In this document: piece after piece, positions 35,042-45,000 of the stretch
How positions within the stretch are numbered: position 1 is the first letter of the stretch
Layout: every line of letters begins with the position of its first letter
NCBI RefSeq assembly: GCF_900143075.1
Contig: NZ_FRCY01000002.1
Span: 310,001 to 374,000 of the forward strand
Direction: 5' to 3'
Length of the DNA: 64,000 bases
From: Cyclobacterium lianum
GTDB lineage: Bacteria; Bacteroidota; Bacteroidia; Cytophagales; Cyclobacteriaceae
Position numbers and translations under genes: made by a program
Notes under the pieces: model-generated
Database searches by the model: none
What the model was told of the DNA's origin: nothing
Seen by the model: the letters and a program-made list of their open reading frames with translations, nothing else

Positions 35042-35887
35042 TTAAAATCCGTTTTCCAATTCTTCTTTTCTTCTTTTCTTCTCCAACCGCTTGGCAATGA
35101 TGATTCCAGCTTCATAGAGCACCAGAATAGGCATGGCGATAAGTATCTGGCTGATCACATCCGGTGGCGTAATCAGAGCTGACAATACCAGGATCACAAC
35201 TATAGCATGTCGCCGGTAGGTTTTCAGCATTGCGGAAGACACCAGGCCGGCCTGCGTCAGAAAATAGATTACAATTGGAAGCTGAAACATGACGGCAGAG
35301 GCCAACACCAACATGGCCAGTGTAGACACATACGAGGTAATGTCAAATTCATTGGCGATGGAGGGGTCCAGTTGGTAATTCGCCAGAAAGTTGATGGAAA
35401 GAGGGGATAGTATATAGTAGCCAAAACCTGCTCCGAGAAAGAATAACAAGCTGACAAAGAATACGGCACCACGTGCTGCACTTTTCTCCCTATCATACAG
35501 ACCCGGACTTATAAAGCGCCAAACCTCCCAGAAAACATAAGGGAAGGCGGCTATCAAGCCTACTACCAGGCTGGATGTAATGTGCATGGAAAACTGCCCC
35601 GTCATCTGCCGGCTCTGGATGATGAACGGTAGCTTGTCAATACAAAGTGCGGGCAATGAGAAAAAGTCGGACATTTGACACAACACCCGGTAGGTGATGA
35701 AGTCAATTCTGGAAGGACCCAGAATTACCTCTCCAAAAACAAAGCTTTTGGCCAGAAATGCCAAAACCATAAATACCAATATGGCAGATATGGAGCGCAG
35801 CAAGTGCCAACGCAGTTGCTCCAAATGGTCCAAAAAGGACATGCCGTTATCTTCTTCCTCTTCTTCTCTGTACTGATCCAGTGCCAC
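35042..35887 (-). CDS. tatC: Sec-independent translocase subunit TatC
   Basis: TatC is the receptor for twin-arginine signal peptides in the inner membrane. The N-terminal MSFLDHLEQLRWHLLRS motif, six hydrophobic segments, and the FWEVWRFISPGLYDREKS segment with its conserved glutamate near 118 identify it. At 281 residues it is slightly longer than the E. coli protein, owing to a long loop after the first helix that holds cysteines and a charged C-terminal tail rich in lysine and arginine. glyA is 12 bases upstream. tatA is not in the window. Confidence 0.95.
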   Translation of the reverse strand: MALDQYREEEEEDNGMSFLDHLEQLRWHLLRSISAILVFMVLAFLAKSFVFGEVILGPSRIDFITYRVLCQMSDFFSLPALCIDKLPFIIQSRQMTGQFSMHITSSLVVGLIAAFPYVFWEVWRFISPGLYDREKSAARGAVFFVSLLFFLGAGFGYYILSPLSINFLANYQLDPSIANEFDITSYVSTLAMLVLASAVMFQLPIVIYFLTQAGLVSSAMLKTYRRHAIVVILVLSALITPPDVISQILIAMPILVLYEAGIIIAKRLEKKRRKEELENGF

Positions 35888-35899
35888 CTAATTCTAGTT

Positions 35900-37168
35900 T
35901 TAATATAAAGGAAATTGAACCATCCATTCGTTGACCCTTGCCTTGATATCCTTCAAAGCGGCTTCATCTTCATAATGCGTCAGGGATTGGTCTATCAGTC
36001 CCACAATTTGATCCATATCTGCTTCCTTCAGCCCCCTTGTCGTCACTGCGGCCGTGCCGATACGCATGCCGGAAGTTACAAAAGGTGACCTGGTATCAAA
36101 GGGAACCATATTTTTGTTGATGGTGATGTCTACTTTGCCCAGGGTTTCCTCAGCAATTTTCCCTGTCAGGTCTTTATTTCTCAAATCTATCAACATCAGG
36201 TGATTGTCCGTACCTCCGGAAATCAGTTGATAGCCTTTATTTACGAAAGCCTGGGCCATTTGAGCGGCGTTTTTCTTCACCTGCAACACATATTCCATGT
36301 ATTCGTCTGAAAGTGCCTCCTGAAAGGCTACTGCTTTTGCAGCAATGATATGCTCCAGCGGACCTCCCTGGGTTCCGGGAAATACGCCCGAATCCAGCAA
36401 TGAAGACATTTTTCTTAACTCCCCTTTAGGGGTTTTTATTCCAAACGGATTCGGAAAATCTTCCCGCATCAGGATCAAGCCTCCTCTGGGGCCCCGAAGC
36501 GTCTTATGGGTGGTCGTGGTCACCACATGACAATATTCCAGAGGATCATTTAATAAGCCTCTTGCAATCAATCCGGAAGGATGAGAAATATCCGCAAGCA
36601 AAATGGCTCCCACCTGGTCGGCTACTGAACGGAGTCTTTCGTAATCCCAGTCCCGGCTATAAGCAGATGCCCCGCATATGATCAGTTTTGGTCGGACCTC
36701 CCGGGCCTTTTCTTCTACCTTCTCATAATCGATCAGGCCTGTAGATTCTTCTACGCCGTAAAAATGGGGTTTGTACAATTTACCGGAGAAGTTAACCGGA
36801 GAGCCATGGGTCAGGTGCCCGCCATGTGAGAGATCAAATCCAAGAATGGCATCTCCTGCATTCAGACAGGCCAGAAATACAGCAGCATTGGCCTGAGCAC
36901 CGGAATGTGGCTGTACATTGGCCCAGGTAGCCCCGAAAAGTTCCTTTGCCCGGTCGATGGCGATCTGTTCCACATTGTCCACAACTTCGCAACCTCCGTA
37001 ATACCTTTTTCCTGGCAGACCCTCTGCATACTTATTGGTAAGCACACTACCGGCAGCTTCCATCACTTGCTTGCTGGTAAAATTTTCCGAGGCTATCAGC
37101 TCTATGCCTCTCTTTTGGCGGTCCTCTTCCTTAGCTATCAGGTCAAATATCAGATGATCTCTTTTCAT
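35900..37168 (-). CDS. glyA: Serine hydroxymethyltransferase
   Basis: GlyA splits serine into glycine and 5,10-methylenetetrahydrofolate and is the main source of one-carbon units. The N-terminal [12 protein letters not shown], the tyrosines of the folate site in the [10 protein letters not shown] segment near 53-62 and the PLP lysine in [15 protein letters not shown] near 228 are present. The length of 422 residues is normal. tatC follows by 12 bases and is probably read from the same promoter. Confidence 0.97.
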   Translation of the reverse strand: MKRDHLIFDLIAKEEDRQKRGIELIASENFTSKQVMEAAGSVLTNKYAEGLPGKRYYGGCEVVDNVEQIAIDRAKELFGATWANVQPHSGAQANAAVFLACLNAGDAILGFDLSHGGHLTHGSPVNFSGKLYKPHFYGVEESTGLIDYEKVEEKAREVRPKLIICGASAYSRDWDYERLRSVADQVGAILLADISHPSGLIARGLLNDPLEYCHVVTTTTHKTLRGPRGGLILMREDFPNPFGIKTPKGELRKMSSLLDSGVFPGTQGGPLEHIIAAKAVAFQEALSDEYMEYVLQVKKNAAQMAQAFVNKGYQLISGGTDNHLMLIDLRNKDLTGKIAEETLGKVDITINKNMVPFDTRSPFVTSGMRIGTAAVTTRGLKEADMDQIVGLIDQSLTHYEDEAALKDIKARVNEWMVQFPLY

Positions 37169-37258
37169 ATGATGATCTTGTCATTTTAAGGTTACGCAGA
37201 CCATCCAAAACAAAGGAGGAATGGCACACGCAATCAGCTATATTTCAAATTCGAATGC

Positions 37259-37266
37259 CAAAATTA
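37259..37266 (-). promoter_or_regulatory. -7 promoter box for glyA
   Basis: TAATTTTG on the minus strand fits TAnnTTTG exactly, about 90 bases upstream of the glyA ATG, and implies a leader of roughly 85 bases. Confidence 0.4.
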
Positions 37267-37381
37267 CTTCTAAACTATCTATAATCCAATTGTCTTTTCA
37301 TTTTGATTGTCATTAAAAAAAAGAAAATCTGCTTTTTCCCTGTCCTGTAAATAAGCAGTACTCCGCCATCTTCAACGGCCG

Positions 37382-39652
37382 TTAAAATTGAAACTGAAGG
37401 TTTAGAGAGATATTTCTACCTATCTGGTTTACTCCAAATGGCCTGTACAGAGACATGTGATCCAGGTAACTGGTGTTCAGTAGATTATTGGCAGATATAA
37501 ATGCATGGAGGTCTTGCTGCCAGACGTTAAAACTGCTGCCAAGATGAAGACCCATTAGGTAATAACCCGGTGTAGGTTCCTCCAGTGGTGCGGGGCGATC
37601 TTGATCCAAAACCAGACTGCCGGTCACATTCAGATAGGGATTTTTTATCTTGCCTATATCTCTGAGGGTAAAACCCAACTCCTGATTCCATCGAAAAGCG
37701 GGGATATAGGGAAGATAGGACTGATCAGAGCGCCTTCTCCCAATCGCTATACTGTAGGAAGTATTACCTGAAATCCAGGAGAGACCTGCCGGATACCATT
37801 CCAACAAGGCTTCTCCCCCGTACAACCTGGCGTTATCTTGTTCAAACTGCCAAACAGTAAGCTCGCCCACACGTTCTTCGGTGGGGGCAAAATAGATGTA
37901 ATTGTTTACGACATTATAAAAGCCCTCTACAGATAATGAAAATCCGGAAGCCTTATACCGCACTCCAAGGTCTGCCTGCACATTTTGCTCCCTGTCAAAA
38001 CCAGCACTTCCCCTTTCAAACCTGGCAGTGCCAGGGTGAGGACCATTTGAGTACAATTCCGCCAGATCCGGTGCCCGAAAACCGGAAGCTACATTTAGTC
38101 GGAACCGCCATTGCTCAGAAGGCCGGAACGTCGCCCCTCCGCTTGCTGTCCAGCCGGCAAAGGACCTCTCAAGCTTCCTGTCTTCCGGAACGCCGGGAAG
38201 TTCAAATCCGTAGTCCAGGAAATTGGCGCCGCTCGCATCCGCTGTTACTTTCCGGAAATCATAGCGGATACCAGCCTGCAATACCCATTGCTCAGGAGCA
38301 TGATTGATCAGCACATAGGCAGAGCGATCATCCTTAATTGCATCCGGAATCAATATTTCTGCTGCATTTTCATTATTCCGGGTATTCAGATAAAAACCCT
38401 GTATGCCAAATATGGTTTCTGTCTTATTACTCAGGGACTTGTAATACTTCAGGTCATACATGAAGTTAGACTGCCTGAGTCCCAGATCTACCTGGTCGAA
38501 ATCTGTTTCTGTCTCTTCTCTGAAGTTCCAGTGGTATCCAAAGGTGGCCTTCACCTTATCTCCCCCTAGAAACAGATTGGTCTCCGAATTTAAAAAGTGA
38601 TCAGACACCTGCTGAAAAGGCAACTGTGCGTTACGGTCATTTCGGCTGGTAACCAATAATTCCTGGTTGTTTTCGTCAAGAATTCCCAATTCCTGCTCCA
38701 GTAAAGTATATCTCAACCGCGTATCCCCCCATTTCTTACGCAGTCCCAAACCCGCCTTGAGGTTTTTGGTGTTGAATCGGGTGTTACCCACAGCCCGTCC
38801 CGAGCCGTCCAGATAGTCAGCATGGGACTCCATGGCTCCTCTGAGGGACCAAAAGACACCATTTGCAGCAGCACCTTTTACTCCGGATTCAAATCGTCTG
38901 CCGAGCGAATTTCCGTAGAAGCGCAAATTTACATCTCCGTCAATTTCTCCGGCAGTGGCGTCTGGCTCTTCTATCAGATTGACAACTCCGGCCATTGCCC
39001 CGGAACCATATATGATTGAGGCTGGACCTTTGATGATCTCCACGCCGGCCAAACCGGTTTCTGTAAGGCCCAAACCATGATCCGCTCCCCATTGCTGGTT
39101 CTCAAATCTGGCTCCCTGGTAAACTGACAAAACCCTGCTAAAGGACAAACCTCTGATCACCGGCTTACTGATTCCAGGCCCCAGTGATACCTCACTTACA
39201 CCGGGAGTTTTGGCCAGAGCGGTCATCAGACTTGGTGAAGGATTCTTTAATATAGCTCCCTTGTTGATTTTTTCAATGGAAATGGGAGAACTCTCCTTAC
39301 CCATTACATAAACCCCGGATACCACCACTTCATCTACGGTGGTCGTGGCAGGATCCATGGCTATCGCCAAGGGTCCGGACAGTTCGGCGGGGTTTATTTT
39401 GTATAGTACTGTGGCATAACCCAGATATGAAAACTGTAAGGGCATATTCCTGCCGGGCAATTTCTCCAGGGTAAAATGTCCCTGATCGTCTGTAGCCGTT
39501 CCCCTACTCAGTTCGGGGAGATAAACCGTTACGCCCGGTATGGGAATGCTCGTTTCAGCGTCAGTGATGGTTCCTGAAACGGAAAGATTCTGTGCCTGCA
39601 CAAGAGAAATGCCGGCCCAAAGACCCGTCAGCAGGGTAAATAATAATTTCAT
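37382..39652 (-). CDS. TonB-dependent outer membrane receptor
   Basis: After a signal peptide (about 1-20) comes a carboxypeptidase-regulatory-like domain (about 22-105, with SVSGTITDAETSIPIPGVTVYLPE), then the plug (about 125-235, with IRGLSFSRVLSVYQGARFENQQWG) and a 22-stranded barrel that ends in LNLQFQF. It takes up a substrate too large or scarce for diffusion, with energy from TonB-ExbBD. There is no SusD gene next to it, so it is not a glycan system. The upstream gene codes for a histidine-rich membrane protein, which suggests metal uptake. The substrate cannot be read directly. Confidence 0.93.
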   Translation of the reverse strand: MKLLFTLLTGLWAGISLVQAQNLSVSGTITDAETSIPIPGVTVYLPELSRGTATDDQGHFTLEKLPGRNMPLQFSYLGYATVLYKINPAELSGPLAIAMDPATTTVDEVVVSGVYVMGKESSPISIEKINKGAILKNPSPSLMTALAKTPGVSEVSLGPGISKPVIRGLSFSRVLSVYQGARFENQQWGADHGLGLTETGLAGVEIIKGPASIIYGSGAMAGVVNLIEEPDATAGEIDGDVNLRFYGNSLGRRFESGVKGAAANGVFWSLRGAMESHADYLDGSGRAVGNTRFNTKNLKAGLGLRKKWGDTRLRYTLLEQELGILDENNQELLVTSRNDRNAQLPFQQVSDHFLNSETNLFLGGDKVKATFGYHWNFREETETDFDQVDLGLRQSNFMYDLKYYKSLSNKTETIFGIQGFYLNTRNNENAAEILIPDAIKDDRSAYVLINHAPEQWVLQAGIRYDFRKVTADASGANFLDYGFELPGVPEDRKLERSFAGWTASGGATFRPSEQWRFRLNVASGFRAPDLAELYSNGPHPGTARFERGSAGFDREQNVQADLGVRYKASGFSLSVEGFYNVVNNYIYFAPTEERVGELTVWQFEQDNARLYGGEALLEWYPAGLSWISGNTSYSIAIGRRRSDQSYLPYIPAFRWNQELGFTLRDIGKIKNPYLNVTGSLVLDQDRPAPLEEPTPGYYLMGLHLGSSFNVWQQDLHAFISANNLLNTSYLDHMSLYRPFGVNQIGRNISLNLQFQF

Positions 39653-40173
39653 CTGTATATATTTTGATTTTTAATGGTCAGATGCCTGCCTGTCGGCAGA
39701 CGGGGAATCTTTTACGATGAAAATAATCATTGCCTTGTATGCATAATGAGAATTTTAATCGTGTCGATTTTATCTGTTTACAATTCTTTCTTTATGGCCA
39801 TATCCTGTCCCGAGCGCTGCGTCCCGACGTCTGTACTGATTTTTTGATGATTGATCATCATCCTGGTTTGATGCCTCCATCATACCCGGTTTCCTCCGAT
39901 GACCCATGCGCAAACAGGGCTACGGTCTTCACCGACACCAGCCTCTATAATGCGAAAGAAGATCCCTCACTTCCTGCCTTTGAGTTAATGAATGGATAGC
40001 AGCAGCGAGGTTTCTATTTGCGGGCGACCGGCAAATGGATGCTATTCAATATCCTTGAGCTGTTACCCTTGGAAGTGGGTTTTCTATAAGTGAGGATTTG
40101 ATGGAGTATACTTTCCCGGCGATTCGCCTGAGGTCGGGACCGCCTGTATCAAGATATCTGATAAGCAGGATCC
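39653..40173. other. Long intergenic leader region of the TonB receptor
   Basis: These 520 bases lie between two minus-strand genes. Next to the receptor start are the 24-base repeat (39663-39686) and a small hairpin (CTGCC/GGCAG, 39686-39699). Another perfect hairpin, TGATGAT/ATCATCA, is at 39845-39860. The rest is GC-richer than the leaders of neighbouring genes and has only short open frames with no start signals, so I find no supported gene. I looked for the cobalamin B12-box and TPP riboswitch cores on the minus strand and saw neither. It may be a decayed gene or regulatory sequence. Confidence 0.5.
39663..39686 (-). repeat. 24-bp repeat, copy B, in the TonB receptor leader
   Basis: The 24 bases are identical to copy A at 34908-34931 and have the same orientation toward the downstream start codon, 10 bases before the ATG at 39652. 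A CTGCC/GGCAG hairpin with a four-base loop (39686-39699) adjoins it on the upstream side. Confidence 0.85.
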
Positions 40174-40551
40174 TTACCGGAACACAGGAAACCCGGAAAA
40201 AATTGGCGGACCTCTGAGTGAGAGGATTTCTCTGATTTGCAAGCCGGGGCTTTCCAGAAGAACAGGGGGCCTCGACACCTCATAGACGATATTTTTTCTG
40301 GCATTAAAACCCCAATCGTCCGGGAGAAAAAACTGAGCATGCGTGAGCATATCCAATAAAATCAGCTCATTTTCGGAATGCTCCCGCTTTTGCTCTTCTT
40401 CTTCCGAAAAAAATGGATGGGCATGCCTGATGGTTTCTCCCGTTTCTAAATCGTGCTCATGGTAAAAAACCATGTTGTTGAGGAGCATCAGGTGGATCAG
40501 GACCAGCAATGCAACGCTCAACGTGGGCAATATTTTTCTGAAATAGCTCAA
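40174..40551 (-). CDS. Small histidine-rich membrane-anchored protein, probable metal-uptake accessory
   Basis: One transmembrane helix (about 8-28) is followed by an exported segment with YHEHDLETGETIRHAHPF, a histidine and acidic cluster near 30-48, then EEEEQKREHSENE. Such a cluster can bind zinc or related metals. The remaining 70 residues have no motif I know. In Bacteroidota small proteins with this HEHD...HAHP pattern are met near TonB receptors, and here a receptor lies downstream on the same strand. I infer a role in metal handling in the periplasm. It has a promoter with both elements in place. Confidence 0.7.
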   Translation of the reverse strand: MSYFRKILPTLSVALLVLIHLMLLNNMVFYHEHDLETGETIRHAHPFFSEEEEQKREHSENELILLDMLTHAQFFLPDDWGFNARKNIVYEVSRPPVLLESPGLQIREILSLRGPPIFSGFPVFR

Positions 40552-40570
40552 GATCTCTCCAGGTGAATGA

Positions 40571-40601
40571 CAAATATAGACAATATATACGGATGGGGCA
40601 A
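40571..40601 (-). promoter_or_regulatory. Complete Bacteroidota promoter for the histidine-rich protein
   Basis: On the minus strand TATATTTG (40571-40578) is preceded by TTG (40599-40601) with a 20-base spacer, exactly the Bacteroidota pattern. The predicted start of transcription is about 14 bases before the ATG at 40551. Confidence 0.7.
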
Positions 40602-40631
40602 CAAAATTAGAAGTTTAACCTTATATTTATA

Positions 40632-40645
40632 TTAGTCTTATCTAA
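40632..40645. promoter_or_regulatory. Possible DtxR/MntR-type operator
   Basis: TTAGTCTTATCTAA has the form TTAG-N6-CTAA, the outer half-sites of manganese or iron dependent DtxR/MntR-family operators. It lies between the divergent promoters of the histidine-rich gene and the plus-strand gene, so it could control either. The match is short, hence low confidence. Confidence 0.35.
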
Positions 40646-40693
40646 CATTACCTTTGTTTGGGCATTGGGTTTCGGATTGGCTGTTAAATCCGC

Positions 40694-40701
40694 TATATTT
40701 G
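40694..40701 (+). promoter_or_regulatory. -7 promoter box directly before the start codon at 40710
   Basis: TATATTTG fits TAnnTTTG exactly and ends 8 bases before the ATG. Transcription would begin at or next to the start codon, making a leaderless mRNA. Confidence 0.5.
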
Positions 40702-40709
40702 TGGCAGGC

Positions 40710-41081
40710 ATGAATTTCGATTACAGACCGGAAACATACTTCAATGGTACGGGTGCGAGTACCCTGCTGGCCAAACTCAGCTACCCGGAAAGTCAATGGG
40801 GAGAGGAGATATGCATTTTCGCCACGGCCCTGGATGGTGAAATTTTCTTCGAAGTCATTGACTTCTATGGTAATGAGTACAAACCAAAACCAGCCTGTAG
40901 CAGTGAGCCCCTCCCGCTTCAGGAACTCATCTTGCTGTTAGAGTCCCTGGAGGTAGACCCGGAATCAGAAATGGGGCATATCAATCAGACCTTGCAGGGT
41001 ATTCCGCAAGCTGAAAGTAAGCTATACCCGGAATTAAAGGATTATTTTAATCAAAAAAGAGCGCACTTTGGATTCATTTGA
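40710..41081 (+). CDS. Small soluble conserved protein of unknown function
   Basis: The 123-residue, acidic protein has no signal peptide or membrane helix. Its start MNFDYRPETYFNGTGASTLLAKLSYPES and central DGEIFFEVIDFYGNEYKP look like a folded alpha/beta domain, but I cannot name the family. An upstream TTG at 40665 would add 15 residues, but it lies before a perfect -7 box, so the ATG at 40710 is preferred. The AEC transporter gene follows after 76 bases on the same strand. Confidence 0.65.
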   Translation: MNFDYRPETYFNGTGASTLLAKLSYPESQWGEEICIFATALDGEIFFEVIDFYGNEYKPKPACSSEPLPLQELILLLESLEVDPESEMGHINQTLQGIPQAESKLYPELKDYFNQKRAHFGFI

Positions 41082-41157
41082 ACGTCCTTACCTTTTTCAC
41101 CTGAACCGGGTAGGTTTCCCTTTTTCCTCCACCACATACTGATAATTGTTACTATTC

Positions 41158-42081
41158 ATGGCCAACATCCTACTCGTCATTGTTTCTATTCTAACGGGCA
41201 TATTGCTGCAAAAAATCAGGGATTTCCCTGCCGATACACCCAAGGCACTCAATGCCTATCTGATATATGTGGTTTTGCCTGCCATATCCCTGTTGCACAT
41301 TTCCAGGCTGGAACTCAGTCTCTCACTGTTGTTGCCGGTTTCGGTTGCCTGGATCATATTTTCCCTAACCTGGGTGTTTTTCGGATATTTGGGGGAAAAA
41401 TTTGCCTGGAAAAGAAATACTACGGGCTGTCTGATCATATGTGGTGGCTTGTCGAACACCGGATTTGTCGGTTATCCAATCATTGAGGCCCTGTATGGAA
41501 TTGAAGGCTTAAAGATTGCAGTATTGGTAGACCAGCCCGGCTCCTTTCTTGTGGTCAGCAGCCTGGCCATCATTGTAGCTTCTGTCTATGGCGAGGAAAA
41601 AATGCGCAAGCGCGATATTTCAAGGAAAATGGTCTTTTTCCCCCCTTTCCTGTTTTTTATTCTGGCCTTGTTGCTCAACTTGTTCCAAATAAAAATCGAA
41701 GGAGTAGTGGAGTATCTGCTGCAGCAATTTTCGGCTACACTCACACCGATAGCGTTGATTGCTGTAGGTTTACAGATCAAAATCAAACCTCAGGATATCA
41801 AAGACAATTTTCTGTGGTTCGGCTTGGTGCACAAGCTATTTCTCGTGCCCCTGCTGATATTTATCATCTATTTTCCTATCCTCGGGAGTAGCCCGTCGCA
41901 AAACCTTATTTTTAAAGTAAGTGTAATGGAAGCGGCCATGGCATCGATGATCACGTCATCTATCATTGCCAGTAATTTCAACCTAAGGCCTAAGCTTGCT
42001 TCTCTGCTGGTAGGAATAGGCATACCACTCTCTTTTATTAGCCTGGCAGGCTGGTATTTTCTTTTGGAATATCTGCGCTAA
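41158..42081 (+). CDS. AEC-family transporter (auxin efflux carrier fold)
   Basis: The 307-residue inner membrane protein has two five-helix halves typical of the AEC family, with SNTGFVGYPIIEALYG near 98-113 and the ALIAVGLQIK segment near 197. Bacterial members move organic acids such as malate or malonate, and the plant name does not imply auxin. I chose the ATG at 41158. A TTG four codons earlier is less likely. Its gene is nearly head to tail against the convergent AsmA gene, with only two bases between stop codons. Confidence 0.87.
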   Translation: MANILLVIVSILTGILLQKIRDFPADTPKALNAYLIYVVLPAISLLHISRLELSLSLLLPVSVAWIIFSLTWVFFGYLGEKFAWKRNTTGCLIICGGLSNTGFVGYPIIEALYGIEGLKIAVLVDQPGSFLVVSSLAIIVASVYGEEKMRKRDISRKMVFFPPFLFFILALLLNLFQIKIEGVVEYLLQQFSATLTPIALIAVGLQIKIKPQDIKDNFLWFGLVHKLFLVPLLIFIIYFPILGSSPSQNLIFKVSVMEAAMASMITSSIIASNFNLRPKLASLLVGIGIPLSFISLAGWYFLLEYLR

Positions 42082-42083
42082 AT

Positions 42084-45000
42084 CTACTCCGGATCAGGCG
42101 GAGTTTTTTCTGGCGTTCTATTGCGATTGGTAAAGCCCTTCAACAGGCTTTTTACTTCCTCGACCGCTTTTTCTTTGGATTCCTCTACCAGCTTTTCTGC
42201 CTGCTTTTCCACACTGTCCCTGGCCACTCTGGCTTTCTCGCTGATTTCCTGCTTCAGGCTATCTTCCCTGGCTTTGAATTCTGCGGCAATTTGCTCCTGG
42301 ACATTCTCCTTCTCGCTGGAAAGCCGGTTTTTAAGTGCATTGGTAAGGTAAGTCTCCAGATTGTCCGCAGCCGCCAGGCGGACTTCTGGCCGGCTATAGG
42401 TACCGCCAATATTGAAGGCCAACGGAATGCTCGTATTGGATAAATCTGTCCCCACCGCCCCTGCTACAAGATTGTTTACCTGAGATCCCAATTTACTGGC
42501 CGGAACGTCGACCGATACCAGGTAGCTGATCCGGCCGTCGAAGCCGGTGCTCCCCTGAATCCTGGCCGGGTAGTCCCACAGTTGCAACTCAAATGGAGCT
42601 ATATTCAACATTCCGTCTACGATTTCCGCACTGATGTTGAGCGGTTTTAGCCTGATGGTAGCCGTTTCGTTGAGATTTGTAATACTGGTAATCCCCTTTA
42701 TCAGCGGACTATCCTTTATGGCAGTTTCTGCCAGCCGGACAAGGCCTTTTCCGTCCAGGCTGGACAACACCGGCATCATGTCCTGACCCAATAATCCTGA
42801 AAACGAAAATCTGGTAGAAAAATTACCGGTCACATGCTGGGCCACGGGGGCAAAAGCCCTGACAGTCACAAATGACTGAAAAGCTTCCTGAATGCCCAGG
42901 CTGCTAATGTCAAGGCTCATGTCGAAAGAGGGATGTAATATGTCTCTTGTATTGTAGGAGCCATCGAAGGCCATGGTACCTCCCAGCGTTCTCGTTTGGA
43001 AACCCTCCAGACGCAAAACCTCATCCTTTAGGTGAATGCTTCCGCTGGCATCTTCAAGGGTCAGGTTGTCGTAGGTAATCCGGTCGGCCTTTACTCTCAT
43101 TTTAAAATCAATGTCAGCAGGCAAAGCGATTAACTCCAGAGAAGTGGTGTCCGGGGCAGCATCTTCGGTATCTGTCATCCACTCATTGACATCGAAGTTG
43201 GCAGAATTAATACTGAGATCAGCCCTTAATTCCTGCCCGCTTTCGCCAAATAAATAGGCCATATAATTGGACAGTTGGCCGGAAGCTTCTATCGGGCTTT
43301 TCCCCAATCTGCCATCCATCGAAGAAAGTTGAATATACTGCGGACTAAATTCCATCCTGGCATCGTGAATGCGAACTCCCTGGGGATAATCCAGGTCGCT
43401 GAAATAAAAATCCGCGACCTGCAATTCTCCTTCAGTGGCCAACTCACCGAAACGGTTTCTTTCAATGGCCTCATAGCTTCCATTGGCATCGATATCTGCC
43501 TGAAGGCGACCTTCCAGGACCATTTCTTCCAATGGTAAAATGGACGCCATCTTTTTGAGATCCACGGCCCCATGGATTGAAAAATCATAATTGAGGGCTT
43601 CCAAATCTGAGAGTAAGAGTTTTCCTGTAATGGTCTCCTGCTCCAATTCGAAACCAAAAGAAGAGACATCGAAGGTAAAATCCTTCATCTGCCCGCTGGT
43701 ATTGCTGGCCGCCGCCTTTACATTGATATCTGCAATAGGCGCAGGATAGGCTGTACTTTTGATATAGCCGTCGGCCAGATTCATTGCAGCCTCTACTCTT
43801 GGAATTTCTGAGGTAAGACTATCGTACCGACCCGCGGCATCAATGTCAATTGCCAGCTTTCCTTTCAACTCCATGTCCTCAAGTGGAAAAATAGAAGTTA
43901 TCTCCATAAGGTCCAGATTCCCCTTCAGTTTGGCCTCCATTTCATAATCCACCAGGTTTTCCAATCGAAAACTTCCTATTAAGGGCTGATTACCGAATTC
44001 CAACGAAAATTTAGAAAGATTTATGGAAGTCTCGTCCAATTTGCCACTCTCATTGAGAACAGCAAGATCCATATTGACATGCTGCACAGGCCGGGGAAGT
44101 TCCGGATACTGAAACATGCCATCAGCTATTTTTAAATTGAACTGAAAACCGGGAAAAGACTGCTCGCTATATACTCCCCTGACCACTCCTGAGAAATCCA
44201 TCTCTCCGGAAGTCGTCAGATCTGCAAATGATTCGGAATAAATCCCCGGAACCAGAGAGAGTACACTCCTAAAGTCGTTGTTTTCTCCCAGAAAAGACGC
44301 ATCTATTTCGATCTCATCTTCCGGCATAGCCAGATACCCATCGATCCCAAATCCAAACTCATTTAGGCTTAAACTGGCATTTTCCACACCAAAACGCATC
44401 TCATCCAGATTTACGTTGACTTTCGAATCAATGGTAATCCTTTTGGCTGCCAGGTATTCTACACCTTCGTAATTGACATTTACGATATTGCCCTCACCTG
44501 ACAGGTCCAGATCATAAACTGCTGTCGTGAAGTCACCGCTTCCTTCAAGGTTCATTTCCGCCAGGATCATCAAGTAATCGAGGCTGCGGTCATCGTAGAT
44601 AAAATCAAGATTTTGCACCTCAATCAGGTCAATACCCAGTTGAAATGCGGAAGGAGTGGTTGTGGTATCGGCTTCCTGCGCTGAGTCATACATGATGTCA
44701 TAATTGGCCCTTCCGTCTTCCAGCACTTTTACGTAAATCTCGCCATCGATCAGGTGTATGCCTTTCAGGCTGGGATTATCATCAAAAATTACCGACCAGA
44801 TATCCAGATCTACCTGCATTCGACCCAGATGAACCAGCGTGTCATTCTGGAAAGGTTCATTCCCTCTGATCCCAAAATCACCCATGCCGGCAGTGAGGTT
44901 CGGGAAATTGCTAAAAACACTCAGGTTGATCTGGTCCCTGTCGTAATAAACCTGGGCATTGACCGTTTTCGCCAATTCCTGATCCAGCTTATTGAATATT

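Noticed and set aside
39730-39999. Open frame of 89 codons in the gap upstream of the TonB receptor
   Set aside because: It has no promoter or ribosome-binding signal nearby, mixed composition and no family features. A second short frame of 33 codons near 40000-40100 fails for the same reasons.
39660-40173. Cobalamin or thiamine riboswitch before the TonB receptor
   Set aside because: I looked on the minus strand for the B12-box and the TPP core and found neither.
17148-42081. Auxin metabolism, suggested by a GH3 protein and an auxin efflux carrier fold protein in one window
   Set aside because: Both names come from plant relatives. The genes are 23 kb apart in different operons, and bacterial AEC proteins carry organic acids.
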